From Rhodocollybia butyracea (lineage: Eukaryota; Basidiomycota; Agaricomycetes; Agaricales; Omphalotaceae), in contig JADNRY010000335.1 of assembly GCA_015501585.1 (NCBI GenBank), positions 1-64,000 on the forward strand: a stretch of 64,000 nt of DNA, in the 5' to 3' direction. Under the pieces are notes generated by a model that was given only the letters and a program-made list of their open reading frames with translations, searched no databases and was not told the origin of the DNA. Made by a program: the position numbers and the translations under genes. Shown piece after piece: positions 1 to 12,400 of this stretch (the stretch's first letter is position 1; every line of letters begins with the position of its first letter).

Positions 1-640
1 CGTGATGAGGGTCATCGACGTCGTCGCCAACATCGCTGTACTGAATATCAAGGTGCATTGGGCGGCCAGCAGAATCTTTGTTATATGAAGGATTAGAAAC
101 AGGTGATATGGGCTCGCCAAAAGAGTCGGCAGATGAGTCGTCGTCGTCGTCGAGCTCGTCATCGTCGTCAAAATAAGAGTCAGAGTCATCATTGTCATAA
201 TGGTCCGAAGACGCATACGAGGAAAGATTACTGGGACGATGAACAAGAACTCTGAGCTCCTTTTCAGGATTCTCGAGGTCGTCTTCGCATATAACCCACA
301 TCATACCCCGGTATTTGGGAGCTTTGGTGCGAGTAGCTTTGTGAGTCCGCTGGCCATCGAAAGCGTTTCTATCGCAGGCGACAGGCTGTACGTGTTGACC
401 TTGAGTGGCAAAGAAGAGGTTCTGGGCTTCATTGTTGCCCTCGATACCATGTAGGAAGGGAAAGAGGACTGAATCTGGTGGATGAGAGAGAATATGCTGA
501 GAGTGAAGGTCCTTGAACTGAGCTGCGGTCAATGTATGGATAGCTGGAATGTGGCACGAGCTCATCGCGTCGGTGGCCTGGCCAAGTGAATTGAGGAAAG
601 CTGAATCATAGTCCAAGCCGTAGACTTCTGGATCGGCCAT
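1..640 (-). CDS. Probable dual-specificity/tyrosine phosphatase, N-terminal part (runs off left edge)
   Basis: One open frame of about 213 codons runs without a stop from ATG at 640 to the window edge, so the catalytic part is outside. It begins MADPEVYGLDYDS, then has the string DSVLFPFLHGIEGNNEAQN and a later segment KYRGMMWVICEDDLENPEKE, followed by an acidic Asp/Ser tract (about residues 155-185) encoded by GAC repeats. The LFPFLHG and W-V-CEDDLE strings resemble, from memory, the N-terminal region of fungal dual-specificity phosphatases; the CX5R active site would lie beyond position 1 and cannot be seen. Coding is secure from codon structure and the long open frame. The family call is an inference, and another protein with the same N-terminal domain is possible. 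Confidence 0.6.
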   Translation of the reverse strand, partial: MADPEVYGLDYDSAFLNSLGQATDAMSSCHIPAIHTLTAAQFKDLHSQHILSHPPDSVLFPFLHGIEGNNEAQNLFFATQGQHVQPVACDRNAFDGQRTHKATRTKAPKYRGMMWVICEDDLENPEKELRVLVHRPSNLSSYASSDHYDNDDSDSYFDDDDELDDDDDSSADSFGEPISPVSNPSYNKDSAGRPMHLDIQYSDVGDDVDDPHH

Positions 641-3600
641 GGGCTGTTCGACGTGGAAAGCAGTGGTGAAATGGTGTTTAACGTCGTGTTTGTCGTCGTG
701 AAAAGGATATGCTCGTCGTAATCGTTGTGGTTGTCGTATAAAGAAAGAAATGTAGATTAAATATACTCCTGGATCTCGATTCGCCTCGTGCCTTGGCCGT
801 GTTCTCGGCAGATTGTTCACCTGACCAGTCCCCACCAAATTTTGATCGACACTAGACGCCGCTTTGTTAATGTTATCGCAGCGAAACAAGAGCTTCAGAG
901 ACTGTGTGTAGCTGGCTTCAGACCTGCTGGTCCCAACCTTTGCCCCAAGTTTATTTTTTGTAAACCCCCTTCTCGGGGAGTGAACCTTAATCTAAGTACT
1001 AGCATACAGTTTGAGGTTATATTGAGCTTCGACTTCTTTCCACAGCCTTATCTCCGTTCAACTTTTTTCCTGTTTCCTGTTTTGCTTTTTGCAATTCCTC
1101 TTGTCTCACTTTCAGAGATGGCCGTAGCTTAGATCCATTGCACCTGGCACCACAACCACCATTGAGTTGCAAGTCTCCAATAATTGAACTGACATGAAAA
1201 CAACCAGGCAAGAGATCGAGCCATCAAAAAAGCGCCGAAGATCAGTTGGTAACTGAGGCTTTAATCCGATGAGAATCTCAGTACTAACTAAATACGACTC
1301 TAATTCGGTCGTCTCCCCGCTTTTGTCTCTTCTTCTAGAGGGCCTTTGTGCAAGTACTGTGGCTCATGTAACACTCATACCCCGTCGGAGCCGATACCCT
1401 AGCCAGCTCTCGCCCCAGTCTGCAAAAAGACCCTGAGTAAGCTCCGACAGCTCTCAATTCATTCCAATCTTTTCGTCAACAGAATAACACAATAGCATGC
1501 TCCTATCACATCGCAATTTATAACTCTTACATTCCATCGACATCATCCATGTACGAGGCAGCATCATTCTCAGCGGCGCCGCTGGCAGGTAGAAATGCCT
1601 AGCACAATCACAGCGAACATACTCACATCCAGATTCAGGTTTAATTTCTACCAAGTTATCTTTCTCTCTACCGAATCACCACAACCGCACATTCCCCATC
1701 TCCAACGATCTCGCTTTGATCACTGTCGAGGCTGGATGCTCCCAAACGACTCTAGATCACCAATCTTATTTTTCGTATGCACACATGCTGAATGGTGATA
1801 CCCGGCCACCGGTGGGACACTGTGAGAGACTTACAATCTATTCTCTTCTTCTCGGACACTATTGCGAGATAAAGAAAGCAAGGGAAATGAAAGCAAGCCC
1901 AGATGGCATTGCGGACGGACGGAAGGGCTCGTCATTATTAAACTGAACAAGTTCCTGGAGTAGATACATACAAACCTACTGAATGCAATCCAAGAGACTG
2001 TTCATGCTAAACGCATTTAGATTAAAGCTGTTATGATATACAACAGAGTCCCGGATAATCGAAATAAGCATACATATACCCAACGTACACCCTCATATAC
2101 CCCAATGTATAACGGTTCTAGTAAGTAACACTATATCGTCCGACTAAGACTGTCACGTATCCAAATCATTCCTCGCCGATATCTCTCTGGAGTGAACTGC
2201 TTTCTTCACTTCCAAGAACCCTGGCGTGCGAGACTGAATGTATCATATGTCTTGCGCAGTTAGCATGTAGAATACTAACGAAGACATTCCCAGCAGAATA
2301 GCGCCACAACAATATCAACGCAAAAGTTATCATCATGATCAAGAGCCAAGGATTGGGGTGGTGAACACGAGTAAGGCTTAGGTAGGCTTAGTTATACTAT
2401 GTAGACCTGGTCACTCGACACTTGCGATTAATTCCGCCGCGGTGATCCAGTATGCATTACTAGCACTACTAGCTAGGTAGTCCAATAAATCCTCTATCCA
2501 CCCGACTCTCCGACTTGAATAGAAGCTTCTCCTCTGCTTCTCCTTCCCAGGTATCAGGTTCGACATGGACATCTGATAGTCCCTTCAAGGGACTATCATT
2601 ATCATACATATGTATGACGATTAGTTACCTAGGTTTTCTCATGGATTTATTTTAATAGACGTTCGACAGGGATAATGAATTCTAATTTATATATAACTTC
2701 GATGCATGTTTATTTTTTGAGTTGGTACTTATTATTTATTTAACCTTTTATCGAAAACCTGGGGCACTCTTCGACGATCTCTGTCGCGAATTTGCTTTGC
2801 CTGACAAGAGTAGATTACTCTCAGTGGGTTATCGGTAGGTAAGTACGAATTGCCGCATCATGCAGAAGCAGTGTGGCAGTCGAAGTACCTAGCTACGGCG
2901 GTAAGCATTTCCTCAGGCTGTCCTTATTGAGTCCATCAAATGCCCTTCAAGTCAAGATGTTAGCCAACGCCCAACGGTGGGCGCCAGTGGGGACTGATCC
3001 CACGTCACTTGCCAGCCACGGTAACCTCGAGCAACTCCCCCCATACTACTTACTAGTAATTACATCTCCCCTCATCTGCTCGTTTATTTATTTATTGCAG
3101 TATTTCCGCCGTTTCTGGGGCTGTGATAGTCAATACCGAGTACTCCTCTCCATCAAGTCCGAGTTACTCTGAGTGCATCTCGATTTTTCCTTGATTTTTC
3201 CAGCGCAAGATCTGCCAGCCGAATACTAGCTATCAGTAATCCTTCAATAATATATTTAAGTCCTTCCCCGTCAGTGCTGTCGACAGCACGCTCCTGGAGT
3301 TAATTACCCATTGGTGTAGAGTTATTTGGTTGAGAATGCCCCGCACTTGGTCCGAGTCGCAGATTCGGAACTTGAATGTCCGGCGTTGTATAACGGGCTT
3401 CAAACAGTTTACCACCAATGCTGTAGATCTGTAAAGTGCCGTAGCAACACTCAGTTTCTAGTCTACGATTATGTTCTATCATGTATGCTGCAAACTACAT
3501 ACATACATATGTACGTACTGATATTCATCAACGACTCGGAGCAAGACTCAGAGTGCGATTGGTGGAGTTAGTAATTTGCGTGCACTGAGATAGTAAACCC

Positions 3601-4113
3601 CATGAACGCATATAATTACTAACTATCATAGAGCTCTCTTCCAGAACCATCGAGATAGTACTGAAACTTTATAATACTTTTCTTAACTTTTCTTAATAGA
3701 AAGGAATCGATATCGATAAAGACATGGACATGGAAAATGCCACGGATCGCAGCAGCGCAGTCTGAAAATCAAATCGGAGGCATATTACTCTCCAACGATT
3801 ATTAAACTCATCCATCTTGGGGACGGAACCTGATCATGATTCATCAAATTTCTGACAAACGCGCAGTAAGCCCGAGAAAAAAGAGAACAGCTCTCAAGGT
3901 AATCAGAGTTGGTCTAGTCATCAGGGGCGGAGTCAGCTAGGCGACCGGCTCTACAATTTCTCAGTTTCAGAGACCCAATGAGCTCAAATCAGTAGACCCG
4001 CGCCAATCTTTCGATTACATCATATGTCAAAGCTGTTCCTATGAACCCATATATGGTATATGCTATACACACAACAGTATTGAATAACAGTTTGAATCAC
4101 AGCAATAAGTAGA
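641..4113. other. 3.4-kb stretch with no recognised gene
   Basis: No open frame here shows conserved motifs or consistent splice-linked coding. Base composition is locally AT-rich, especially 2600-2760. The first 150 bases presumably hold the promoter and 5' leader of the phosphatase gene on the minus strand, and the last few hundred bases the 3' region of the channel gene. The only structure noted is a perfect palindrome at 2574-2598. Confidence 0.5.
2574..2598. repeat. Perfect 12-bp inverted repeat with 1-nt loop
   Basis: The arms read TGATAGTCCCTT and AAGGGACTATCA around a single C. It lies in gene-free DNA, so it could be a small hairpin, a dimer binding site, or chance. No neighbouring gene supports a specific role. 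Confidence 0.6.
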
Positions 4114-7100
4114 TCACGATGGTACCGACCCAGGTGGAGGTGCCGTCACCTCCACTACCCCCTCTGAATTCATCGTCGCGCCCTCATCACTCGCTTTAAC
4201 ACCGTCCTTCTCCAAATACTCCACTAACACGCGGCTAAGTCCTAACGGGTCCTTGGCAATCCATATACAAGGCTGCGGCTCGTACGTGGAAGGATGATCA
4301 AATGCATACTTGTTCAGCGAGTCCAAGGATTCATCGGCGTTAATCGGCTGGGGTACCTCTGGGGTGCCTGTTGTTTGATCTTCCTCAGCAACGTCAGGTG
4401 TGGATGAGTTGCTAGGTTTGTTCCCTTCGTTTTCCGCGTGTTCCGCCGGTACTTCGACCGAAGATTGAGATTGAGCAGCTTCAGTAGATTTTGAGTTTTT
4501 GGCTATCGAATAGCTCCCGTTGCCTGCTTCGAGAGCAGGTGAGGACGAATCGGAACTAGTAAACCCCGCTCGTGTGAGTTTACCAAGGTCTGGCATCTTC
4601 CCCATACGTTTACGGATGGATTCTACAACTATAATGTATAAAAGCTGATGAGAGTTCCGATACGTAAGTACCAACGGGACAACATACAGTCTTTACTGAA
4701 AAGGTCACTTCCTGGGCTCTGGCCAAACCTCTCCGCGAGATTCTGCGTCGCAAGTGACATGGGAATATATTTCGTCAGGGCTAGGATAATTGAGATGAAC
4801 CACATTAACAAGGAGTTCATCATTTTGAGAAAAATGACCCGCTCACGAGCAAAACTTTTGTTCAGTAGGACATGAGCCCAAATAGTGATGGCCAATAAAA
4901 CCACCATCAGGATCCCTTGTGCCATCGCAAGGAATTTTGATACAGAGATCTTCAAAAAGAATAAAGAGGCCAAGCAGATTTGTTCGACGTAAAGTCCCAC
5001 AACTGAGAGTGGAAGAACATCAGTTACAGCGGAATATGCTCGGAGCTTGCTGCTTACACAGATTCGACACGGCCATTGGGAAATATCCTCCGCCAGATTC
5101 CCGAGCAGCAGGTTGGTTGAACACTTGTAGAAAAACTGGAAGCGGATAGCGGAAGATCACGATACTATCGTGAAGAGAACGGAAGTTGAGAAAGACTCAC
5201 GGAATTTCCACGCAATATAATAACATCCGTAGCCTACGCGCAATGTTGTGAGAGCGAAAATGGGATAATAAGGATAGATTCTCTTACAAATGAGTGCCAA
5301 GAAGTTGATTAACGGGTTTAATACACTGTATGCCAATCCAATGGTGGCCAGAAGAGACAATCGGGGTAGGAGGGTTCCAAAATCGGCCTGTAAAGGTTGT
5401 CAATACGATACCCGAGCATCCCATCCGTCTGTGATACTCACTGAAGGCATCGAAAACGTCACCTAAAACCAATATGAATTTCCGATCGAGCGAGCGAAGG
5501 AACCAACACAACGCACATCAAACGCCTGCCTCGGTGTCCTTCCCAGGAACCACTTTCCAAAGTAATATTTAATCAACGGGGAAAGCTGAGCTAAAGCGGT
5601 TCCCGCTCCAGACAAGCCTTGCGTTACTGTGATGCGAGTAAGCCGGGGAGCGAAGCTGCAGACGCGGAAGTAACCTACACATATACGTCAAGAAAAATAC
5701 AGAAGCTGTTGGAAGATTTTGAGCCAGTTTCTGTACCGTGGACGTTGGATTATCGATAATCTATCATCGAGTATATGTAGTCATTCCATGGATTTATGGA
5801 AACACGAACCTCTTCGAGGACTGTATCAGAGGTCAGTGCATTTTCGATGGGGTTACGTGACGCGAACTCGCCTTTAGTGAGACCAGATGACAAGGTGACG
5901 ATTAAGAATCCGTGGCTAAAGGTCTGTAAGGTATTGACTTGTACTCGTAGGGCACAAAACGTACATGAGTAAAAATAAGAAAAACCTTCGGTAGATGCTG
6001 ACAGAGATGAGAGAATATCGAGGGAGTCCTTCGTACCAAGCTAGTCCTACAACGCGATGAGTATTGTCCTCCAACAAGTAAAACAAGACGAACCTCTAAG
6101 GATGACAGGCATCACGGCGAACAAAGCAGCCAACAACACCGGTGGTAGTAGACCCTGAACGAGACTTTGTACAACAGAGGGGGCTAAAAAAGCGCTTTAG
6201 TACGTCAAGGCTATAGAGGTATGGAATATACTCACCAAGACAAATCCAGCTCAACCACTCTACGTGGTTACATACTGAAGTAACATTACTCAATCCTCCA
6301 ACTGCTGCCACTGGGAAGGACCACACCAAAATCAACCCTAATGTAGCCATCCACGATAATGTGACTTTTGATCGTGTCTGAAGAGTGTTATCGTCTAAAT
6401 TATGCCAAACTATGTCAGCGGGGTGTGTTTCGATGAATTTATCATTCATTTCCAACACTTCGTGATAGGAGACGCATTGAGCGAGAATGTGAGCACCAAT
6501 TTGCAAATTGCAAAGGATGAAGACGCTCCCAAGAAATTTGCCTTCAGAACATAGGGAACGAGCAGAGGCGATTTCTGAGTTGCGTCTACTGATTTCATCC
6601 TAGCGTATTTTGTGAGATATAAGCAAATGAGCAAATTACCAACTACGAACCTTATACCATTCAATCGCATCCGTCTTTTTCCCCACTATGCCAAATGTGC
6701 GATGTTGTGGTCGCTTCCTTGGTGGGACGAGCTCATCTAAGAGCTTTTGCGAAGGCTCCTGTTCCAATAATTCTTCGTCATCACTCAAAGACCCATCGCC
6801 TCCCATATCCCTAGGCTTTGGAATCCCCTGAGATTTTTTCTTCTTCCTCTTCTCTTCTCTCTTCCGCCACGCTTTCATCGCCTTCCTAAGTACCACCGCG
6901 ACTGCTTTCTCGAGTTCCGCACACATTTTACTTCGCTCATTGAACATCTTATTGAGCTCCTTCGTATCACGATAGAACCACACTCGTTCTACGCCTCCTG
7001 GAACGAAGGATGCAAATTGACGCAAGGAAGTTTCTGTAGAAAGGGCGTCCGGGACGGAGGTTATCAGTACCGTTCGAGCTTGAGCAAGCCGAGAATGGTG

Positions 7101-7954
7101 AGGGCTGAGAAGCCATTTCTGACGCATAAATACAAAATGCCCCATTTCGCGGCGGACTAGATAGATTACAAAGACTGAGAAGGCGCGTCAGAAGATGTAC
7201 ATGTCGTTGATGATGAAAGATACTTGCATGTTAATGCATAAACAACGAAGATGTGAGCTATGAATCGTTTTTGGGTCGCATCAGTAACGCTGGATATTCA
7301 CGTGAGATCAAGAACTTTCTAAACGTGAAAAAGGGAAACTAGACGTACTTTGTCCAAGTGATCTTCTCTAAGCTCGAGCTAGCACCATTTTGCCCCACAA
7401 AGTCCACTGGCACAATTATGACGAATGTTAGAACTAAAGACAAGAGGTTCAAAACAGTTGTACATAAAGAAGCCGTAGACTTTACCAGTGAACACGAGGA
7501 ATATCCAGACGAGCATCTTGAGGAAACGGAGAAACATGTAGGCATCTAGACCATTTTTATCAATCTATGATATTTGACAATTAGACGGAGCCTAACCAAG
7601 AGCCACAGCAGCCTACAATGTCTTCTGCGCGCGCGTTTATGATGGCAGGTAGCCATTTCCATGGTCCAGACGGAAGCTTCGTTGATTGTTTGCTATACAT
7701 TATTTAGCTGCTGATAACGTTGAGCTAGAAAAACACGCACTCTGGTGGTGGAAGATAGGTCCTTGGACTGAATGTGTAGTCAGCACAGGAAAGGGGGCTT
7801 ATTGCTCAACGCACCTGTAGATTCTCTCCAACCGTTGTTTCAACGTCAAAAACAAACCGACCTCCACCAAAAGAAGAGCGCTGTTGGCAACAACGGCGGT
7901 AAAGAAGCTCTTCGTACTGTTTGTGACATGTTTAGGGTCTATTTGCGGTGACAT
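4114..7954 (-). CDS. CSC1/OSCA/TMEM63-type calcium-permeable osmosensitive channel (19 exons)
   Basis: Nineteen exons join in phase to about 958 aa. Exons on the minus strand are 7954-7815, 7767-7741, 7692-7617, 7564-7486, 7433-7349, 7289-7228, 7174-6651, 6599-6236, 6183-6094, 6046-5965, 5915-5810, 5760-5679, 5626-5517, 5462-5442, 5387-5201, 5135-5058, 5002-4847, 4780-4688, 4628-4114. The order matches the family: an N-terminal TM block with NGLDAYMFLRFLKM; a cytosolic PHM7-type loop with RTVLITSVP, VPGGVERVWFYRDTKEL and VGKKTDAIEW; then the RSN1/DUF221 7-TM core with W-NL, VQGLLPPVLLA, NPTSTVQKLAQNLPTAS and QGLSGAGTALAQL. The tail has YAFDHPSTYEPQPCIWIA. The start, MSPQIDPKHV, is the first ATG before the first TM helix. 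Proteins of this family are mechano/osmosensitive cation channels in membranes. Oddities: a GC-AG intron (7227-7175) and microexons of 27 and 21 nt. Confidence 0.93.
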
Positions 7955-8152
7955 TTGGTAGATATTCCACAGGTCAAATCTAGAGCATCACAGTCGTGAA
8001 GGCCAGTGAGCGCTTACTCGGACCGTCCGCCGAAACGATTTAACGCTTTGTCTCTTGTGCCCCTTTGTCTCTTTTCCTCATCAAAACATAAATTGCCCTC
8101 AGTCAAACTGCTGATATACGCCCTCCATCGAACAACGTGCTGCTCAACCTAC

Positions 8153-9950
8153 ATGGTCCTTTTTCTCGATGAATTTTCAGCTTGGGTGACTATCGATGGT
8201 CAAGAACTCCAAGAATATCGACCTCAACACAAGCCTAAGAAGAACCTTCTTGCTTGCTGGATCGCTTCGGTCGCTGGCAAGGTATGTAAAATACGTAACA
8301 ACTTTATATCATTATTTTGCTGATAAACTTTAGAACTTTCAAATTCACTGGCGGGATTCCAAGAGACACACAGCTACAGATGGGCATTGCAGAATCGACG
8401 GAAACCCATGTGGAGGAAAAGTTATATCTTGTGACGCGGACAAGCCCGCGTTCGCGATTAAATCATACATGAGAACTGGCCCCACCACCCTCAAGCCATT
8501 CAAATTTTCAGACGTTCAACTTACTGGTACGTCTAATATATAAACACTTGATGTTGTACCCGTATGGAGGAGCTTACCCATCGTATCGTAGATGACGACA
8601 CTCTTGCTGATCCAGAAATGCGGCGAAACGAATTAGGTCAAATCGACTTGTTAATTTTTCGAGTAGGAGTCAAATACGAAGAGCCGGCCATCACTCAGAT
8701 CGCTCCACAGCAACAAATACTGCATGAGAAGGCGAAAAAGGGGATCCCGCATCAAACGACGCAAGTCATGTTAAAAAACCTTTTCTATTTTATCCTTACC
8801 GATGTCCAGATTTGACGAAACTCTCGAAGAGTCTCAGTCCAGAAAAGCAGTTCGAGTACAGCAGCTCACCGAAGATGCGATTGCAAGGTTTCGATTCTGC
8901 TATCGACCGTTAGGTGGGTAAATTTTGGATTGAACATGTTGTCCGCCGTCTCATGAGCAGACAAGAAATCCTTCAAGCCAAAGGGATCGCACCTCCCCCC
9001 AAAAACGAATCCCTTCTATATCAGCCGCTAACGGAGTTCAGAGGGATGTGAAAAGGGATATGAAAATAAAAAATGATGAACCTCCTACCAGACCTTTCAA
9101 TCCGAAATCCGAAATCCCCAATCTGATGCACGACCGATAGCAGCCCTGATTGTAAACCAAGCAGGCTGAATAAGAATGTCGTTGGTCGTCGGGAGAGATC
9201 ATCTCTACCTAAATGGAAAACCCCAAGCCCTGGATCATTTACTACAGAACGAGATGTCAAGAAGGAAAGCGACGCAGCCGCTCGTAGTCACACCTCGAAC
9301 TACAAATCAGAGCAAGCGAACCCGAAAGTAAACCGTATCGTTTCTGCGCCTTCGCGCTCACAGGTCGGTCGGTATCTCTGCGATGGATCCGATAATCGTT
9401 GATGAGGACCTGGAAATGGAAGTTAGGCATAAATCGGAATCCATTACTAGTATCGTGGCGACTTTACGAGATCCTCGAATCCGTGCAACCGTAGCTATTC
9501 CAGAAAATGGCCCTACGGCTAGTTTTGGTACTGGTACACCATGGGTACATAACAGGAAGCGCAAGCGGTCATTGAGCGCTGCTCCTGACTCTATTCCGCA
9601 GCATTCGCAGAACAAACGACGCACCGCACTGCATAAGAAGGAGGGAGTTGAAGGGCATAATATCTCCGCGACGTCGTCGGCATGCTCTGACCATGTTTCG
9701 ATGGGAGGCGAGCTTAACAACGCACACGAAGAAGACCCAGTCATGGCCCGAGAAATGGAAGCTTTGAAGGCGCGTATGACCTCGGTACATACAAAAACAA
9801 TATTTCTTATGGTTCCTATTGTATTTATAGGCAGAGTATGAGACGAAGATCCAAGCGCTTCAGGCTCAACGCGTGAAGAAACAACAAACTCGGCAACTAG
9901 CTGGGTCCAACACGGGTCGAAATGCAGAAAGTGGTCAGGGAGTAGAATAG
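8153..9950 (+). CDS. DUF7918-type basidiomycete protein with coiled-coil tail
   Basis: Exons 8153-8281, 8334-8526, 8592-8769, 8810-8913 and 8966 onward join in phase. The start reads MVLFLDEFSAWVTIDGQELQEY, and the domain continues through CWIASVAGKNFQIHW, ELGQIDLLIFRV and FRFCYRPLEILQAKGIAPP. This is the pattern I know from the large DUF7918 family of Agaricomycetes, whose function is unknown. The C-terminal exons (about 9383-9795, MDPIIVDEDLEMEV to KARMTS, then 9831-9950, AEYETKIQALQAQR to stop) form a basic, coiled-coil-like tail. The middle joint between about 9047 and 9383 is unresolved; one option is an intron from 9048 to about 9167 followed by a Ser/Lys-rich exon. It lies head-to-head with the channel gene, only about 200 bp from its start, so they may share a promoter. 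Confidence 0.72.
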
Positions 9951-10143
9951 CAATCTCATGGTAGGATTTTTCCAGAGATATTGAGGCATCATGTCCTAAG
10001 TTTGACATTGAGTGCTTGGGATTCAGATAGAAAAGCATCGCACCATGGAAGGCGATTTTTCGCCTCGCTGCTTTGATTGGAGTCCGGCGACTCGGAAACT
10101 CGCAGCCGAGCGCTAAACTTTAAACTGTTGTTCAACAGCTTTC

Positions 10144-11823
10144 ATGATGCGGGATTCTTTGCATGCCTGGGATACATCCAGCTCTCCTTTTGCTTCTGTG
10201 ATTGGCACAAACCATGTCCCATCATCTACCGAACTTGATCAACTCAAAGATCTGCTTGTTGAACCGCAGCATGAGCTCGAACGCTTGCAATCGGAGATTA
10301 GTCGCCTGCAGTCTCTTCTAGATGCTTTACTCGGAGAAAAGAACGAAGTGGAGGCATACATTAAAACACACAGGGTTCTGATGTCTCCCATTCGTCAGAT
10401 TCCTTCGGAAACACTGGGGGAAATTTTCATGCATTGTTTGCCATCAGACACACTTCCATTCGCCGTTCGCGATCTGAAGCAAGCTCCTTTGCTTATCACC
10501 ACAATTTGTCGACACTGGAGGCGTGTTGCCATTGATACTCCAGAATTGTGGAGCTCCTTGCATGTACATCTTCCCTCTCACTTGAGTGAAGAAGTGGTCG
10601 TTCGACGGATCGCTGGTGTGAACATGTGGTTGGAACGCTCCGCTACCCTTCCGATTTCTGTATCACTTTATGGATCTGGCAGATATCGTGCAAGCATATC
10701 GAACCAACCTACGGATGATATTGCAGAGACAAATCGGCAGTTGCGAGCCTCTAAAAACATGATGTCTTTCTTGCAGTCGTTGCAGCGTTTCAATCACAGG
10801 ATTCTTTGCCTCCATCTTTGCCTGTCCCCAGAGGATTTCAGAATGCTTCATTCATTTTTACAACCATCTACTTCTTTTCCAGCCCTCGTCTCCTTGAAAT
10901 TGGACAAATATAACTATGGTTACCCAGAGCCAATGTCTGACCTATTTTTGGAGCTTTTCAAAGTTTCCGAAATGCCTGCCCTGCAGATTCTTGAGTTCAC
11001 TCAAGGTTATGGGTGGCTGGACACTGGAAATCTAATGCACGAATGGCCGACCAACATGACGGTATCACAGTATATGCCACTATCTTTTCTATATACCATT
11101 ATAATGCAAAACCAGCTTTTGCAAAGCCTTCGAATAGGTGTTGACCTTCCCAGTGGAGATGATATTGTCATTCCAACAGCCACCCTCACCAATTTAACCT
11201 CATTGTCGTTGGACTTTCAAAACAATTTTCCTGACCAGGATAGGCTCACGCAGATGTATAATAAGATGTCTACGGTCTTTTCTCTTATGGATTCTCCTTC
11301 CCTCAAATCATTGTCTATCAGATTCAATTGCATTCAATCTCCCACATCACACCCTCCATTTCATGGAATGTCATTGAACAACTTGGAAACACTGGGTCTC
11401 CATTTCCCACTGACACCAGAAGCACTGACAGGCTGTCTGCTGTCAGTTCCAAGTATCACTTCACTTTACTTTGTGGATATGGGGAGCTGGGATGAACATA
11501 ACTGCACAAGTACCACACTGCAAGACACCCATCTGTCTCGCCTTGGCCTTCCTGTAGACAATCCTTCCTCATTATGTCCCAAGCTCCGACACATTCGAGT
11601 GATCGATTATACACCTTTGTCCCACTCCACAAGTGACTGTACATCCTGGTCAAGCATTGCTTTAGCCGATTTCCTAGAGGCTCGAATTAGAAGCAAAGCT
11701 CTTGATTCCTTCGATCTTTTTTCTTATAGACCACTGCGGTCTTTTCTGGAAGCACAGCTTGGTCGACTTGTCCGACTGAAGGAGGAGGGGGCAAGAGACT
11801 TCATGTACATCAACGCCGTATGA
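10144..11823 (+). CDS. F-box-like protein, intronless
   Basis: A single exon of 559 codons. After a coiled-coil segment (about residues 37-75, ELERLQSEISRLQSLLDALL) comes the basidiomycete F-box-like module: SPIRQIPSETLGEIFMHCLP, then an aliphatic and charged stretch, then ICRHWRRVAIDTPELWSSL (to about residue 140). The rest is leucine-rich with irregular LRR-like spacing, as is usual in this greatly expanded family. Such proteins are thought to present substrates to SCF ubiquitin ligases; the substrate is unknown. A second ATG follows the first immediately. A roughly 50-bp relic of this gene (positions 10870-10921) recurs near 20303, so the gene or part of it was once included in the duplication described below. 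Confidence 0.85.
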   Translation: MMRDSLHAWDTSSSPFASVIGTNHVPSSTELDQLKDLLVEPQHELERLQSEISRLQSLLDALLGEKNEVEAYIKTHRVLMSPIRQIPSETLGEIFMHCLPSDTLPFAVRDLKQAPLLITTICRHWRRVAIDTPELWSSLHVHLPSHLSEEVVVRRIAGVNMWLERSATLPISVSLYGSGRYRASISNQPTDDIAETNRQLRASKNMMSFLQSLQRFNHRILCLHLCLSPEDFRMLHSFLQPSTSFPALVSLKLDKYNYGYPEPMSDLFLELFKVSEMPALQILEFTQGYGWLDTGNLMHEWPTNMTVSQYMPLSFLYTIIMQNQLLQSLRIGVDLPSGDDIVIPTATLTNLTSLSLDFQNNFPDQDRLTQMYNKMSTVFSLMDSPSLKSLSIRFNCIQSPTSHPPFHGMSLNNLETLGLHFPLTPEALTGCLLSVPSITSLYFVDMGSWDEHNCTSTTLQDTHLSRLGLPVDNPSSLCPKLRHIRVIDYTPLSHSTSDCTSWSSIALADFLEARIRSKALDSFDLFSYRPLRSFLEAQLGRLVRLKEEGARDFMYINAV

Positions 11824-12029
11824 TTTCTCCGTTCGTTGATGATACGCCAACTACGGGCTTACAGGTAGCGATGCAGCATATCTTGTGGGACTCGCGCAGA
11901 GATATACTAGAGACGATTGTCTGATGATGTCAATTAAATAAACAGATCACGACGTGATGTACCATTGAACTCGACTACCTTCGCTTTCCATTGTAGTATA
12001 TTACTCAGTATAAGGTTAGCCTTCTACCT

Positions 12030-12047
12030 GGTTAACTTAAGTTAACC
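12030..12047. repeat. Perfect 18-bp palindrome
   Basis: The sequence GGTTAACTTAAGTTAACC is its own reverse complement. It sits downstream of the F-box gene and has no assigned role. Confidence 0.7.
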
Positions 12048-12172
12048 TGATCAACCTGGACCAACCTGAGGCCTGCGCCTGGTACTGAGTATGCCTGCGA
12101 AAAGCTCATGTCAAAGCCATGAGAATAGAGAAGCCTGGAAAAAAAAAAAAAGACTGAAGAAGAAGCGAATGA

Positions 12173-12400
12173 GTGAAGAGAATTCATGTCTCGCTCAAGG
12201 ATTACTATGATCAAAATTTGGATACGGATGCGGCTATCGGAACTGCATCTGCTGATGACCCAGTTGCTTATTGGGGTGCAATTACAGAAGAACTAGAACG
12301 GGATAACTTGTCGCCCAGAGACTCGGAGCGGCCAACGTTGAACATGCGACACATATTTCTGGTCTGGGAAGAAGTCAGTCCTGTCGTTGCATCTCTGGTT
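12173..12400 (+). pseudogene. Relic of exon 5 of an HNH_2-like family gene
   Basis: The frame contains DDPVAYWGAITEELERDN followed by LNMRHIFL. This matches exon 5 of the three full-length family members, for example AYWDAITKELEQDD and LNLECIFLG in the 26-kb copy, to which it seems closest. No other exon of the family is present, and a two-codon insertion separates the conserved parts. It is therefore an orphan fragment of a fourth copy rather than a gene. Confidence 0.7.

Noticed and set aside
9383..9841. A separate gene starting MDPIIVDEDLEMEV
   Set aside because: Its 3' part splices in phase to the coiled-coil exon ending at 9950, and DUF7918 proteins often end in such a tail, so it is more likely the end of the upstream gene.
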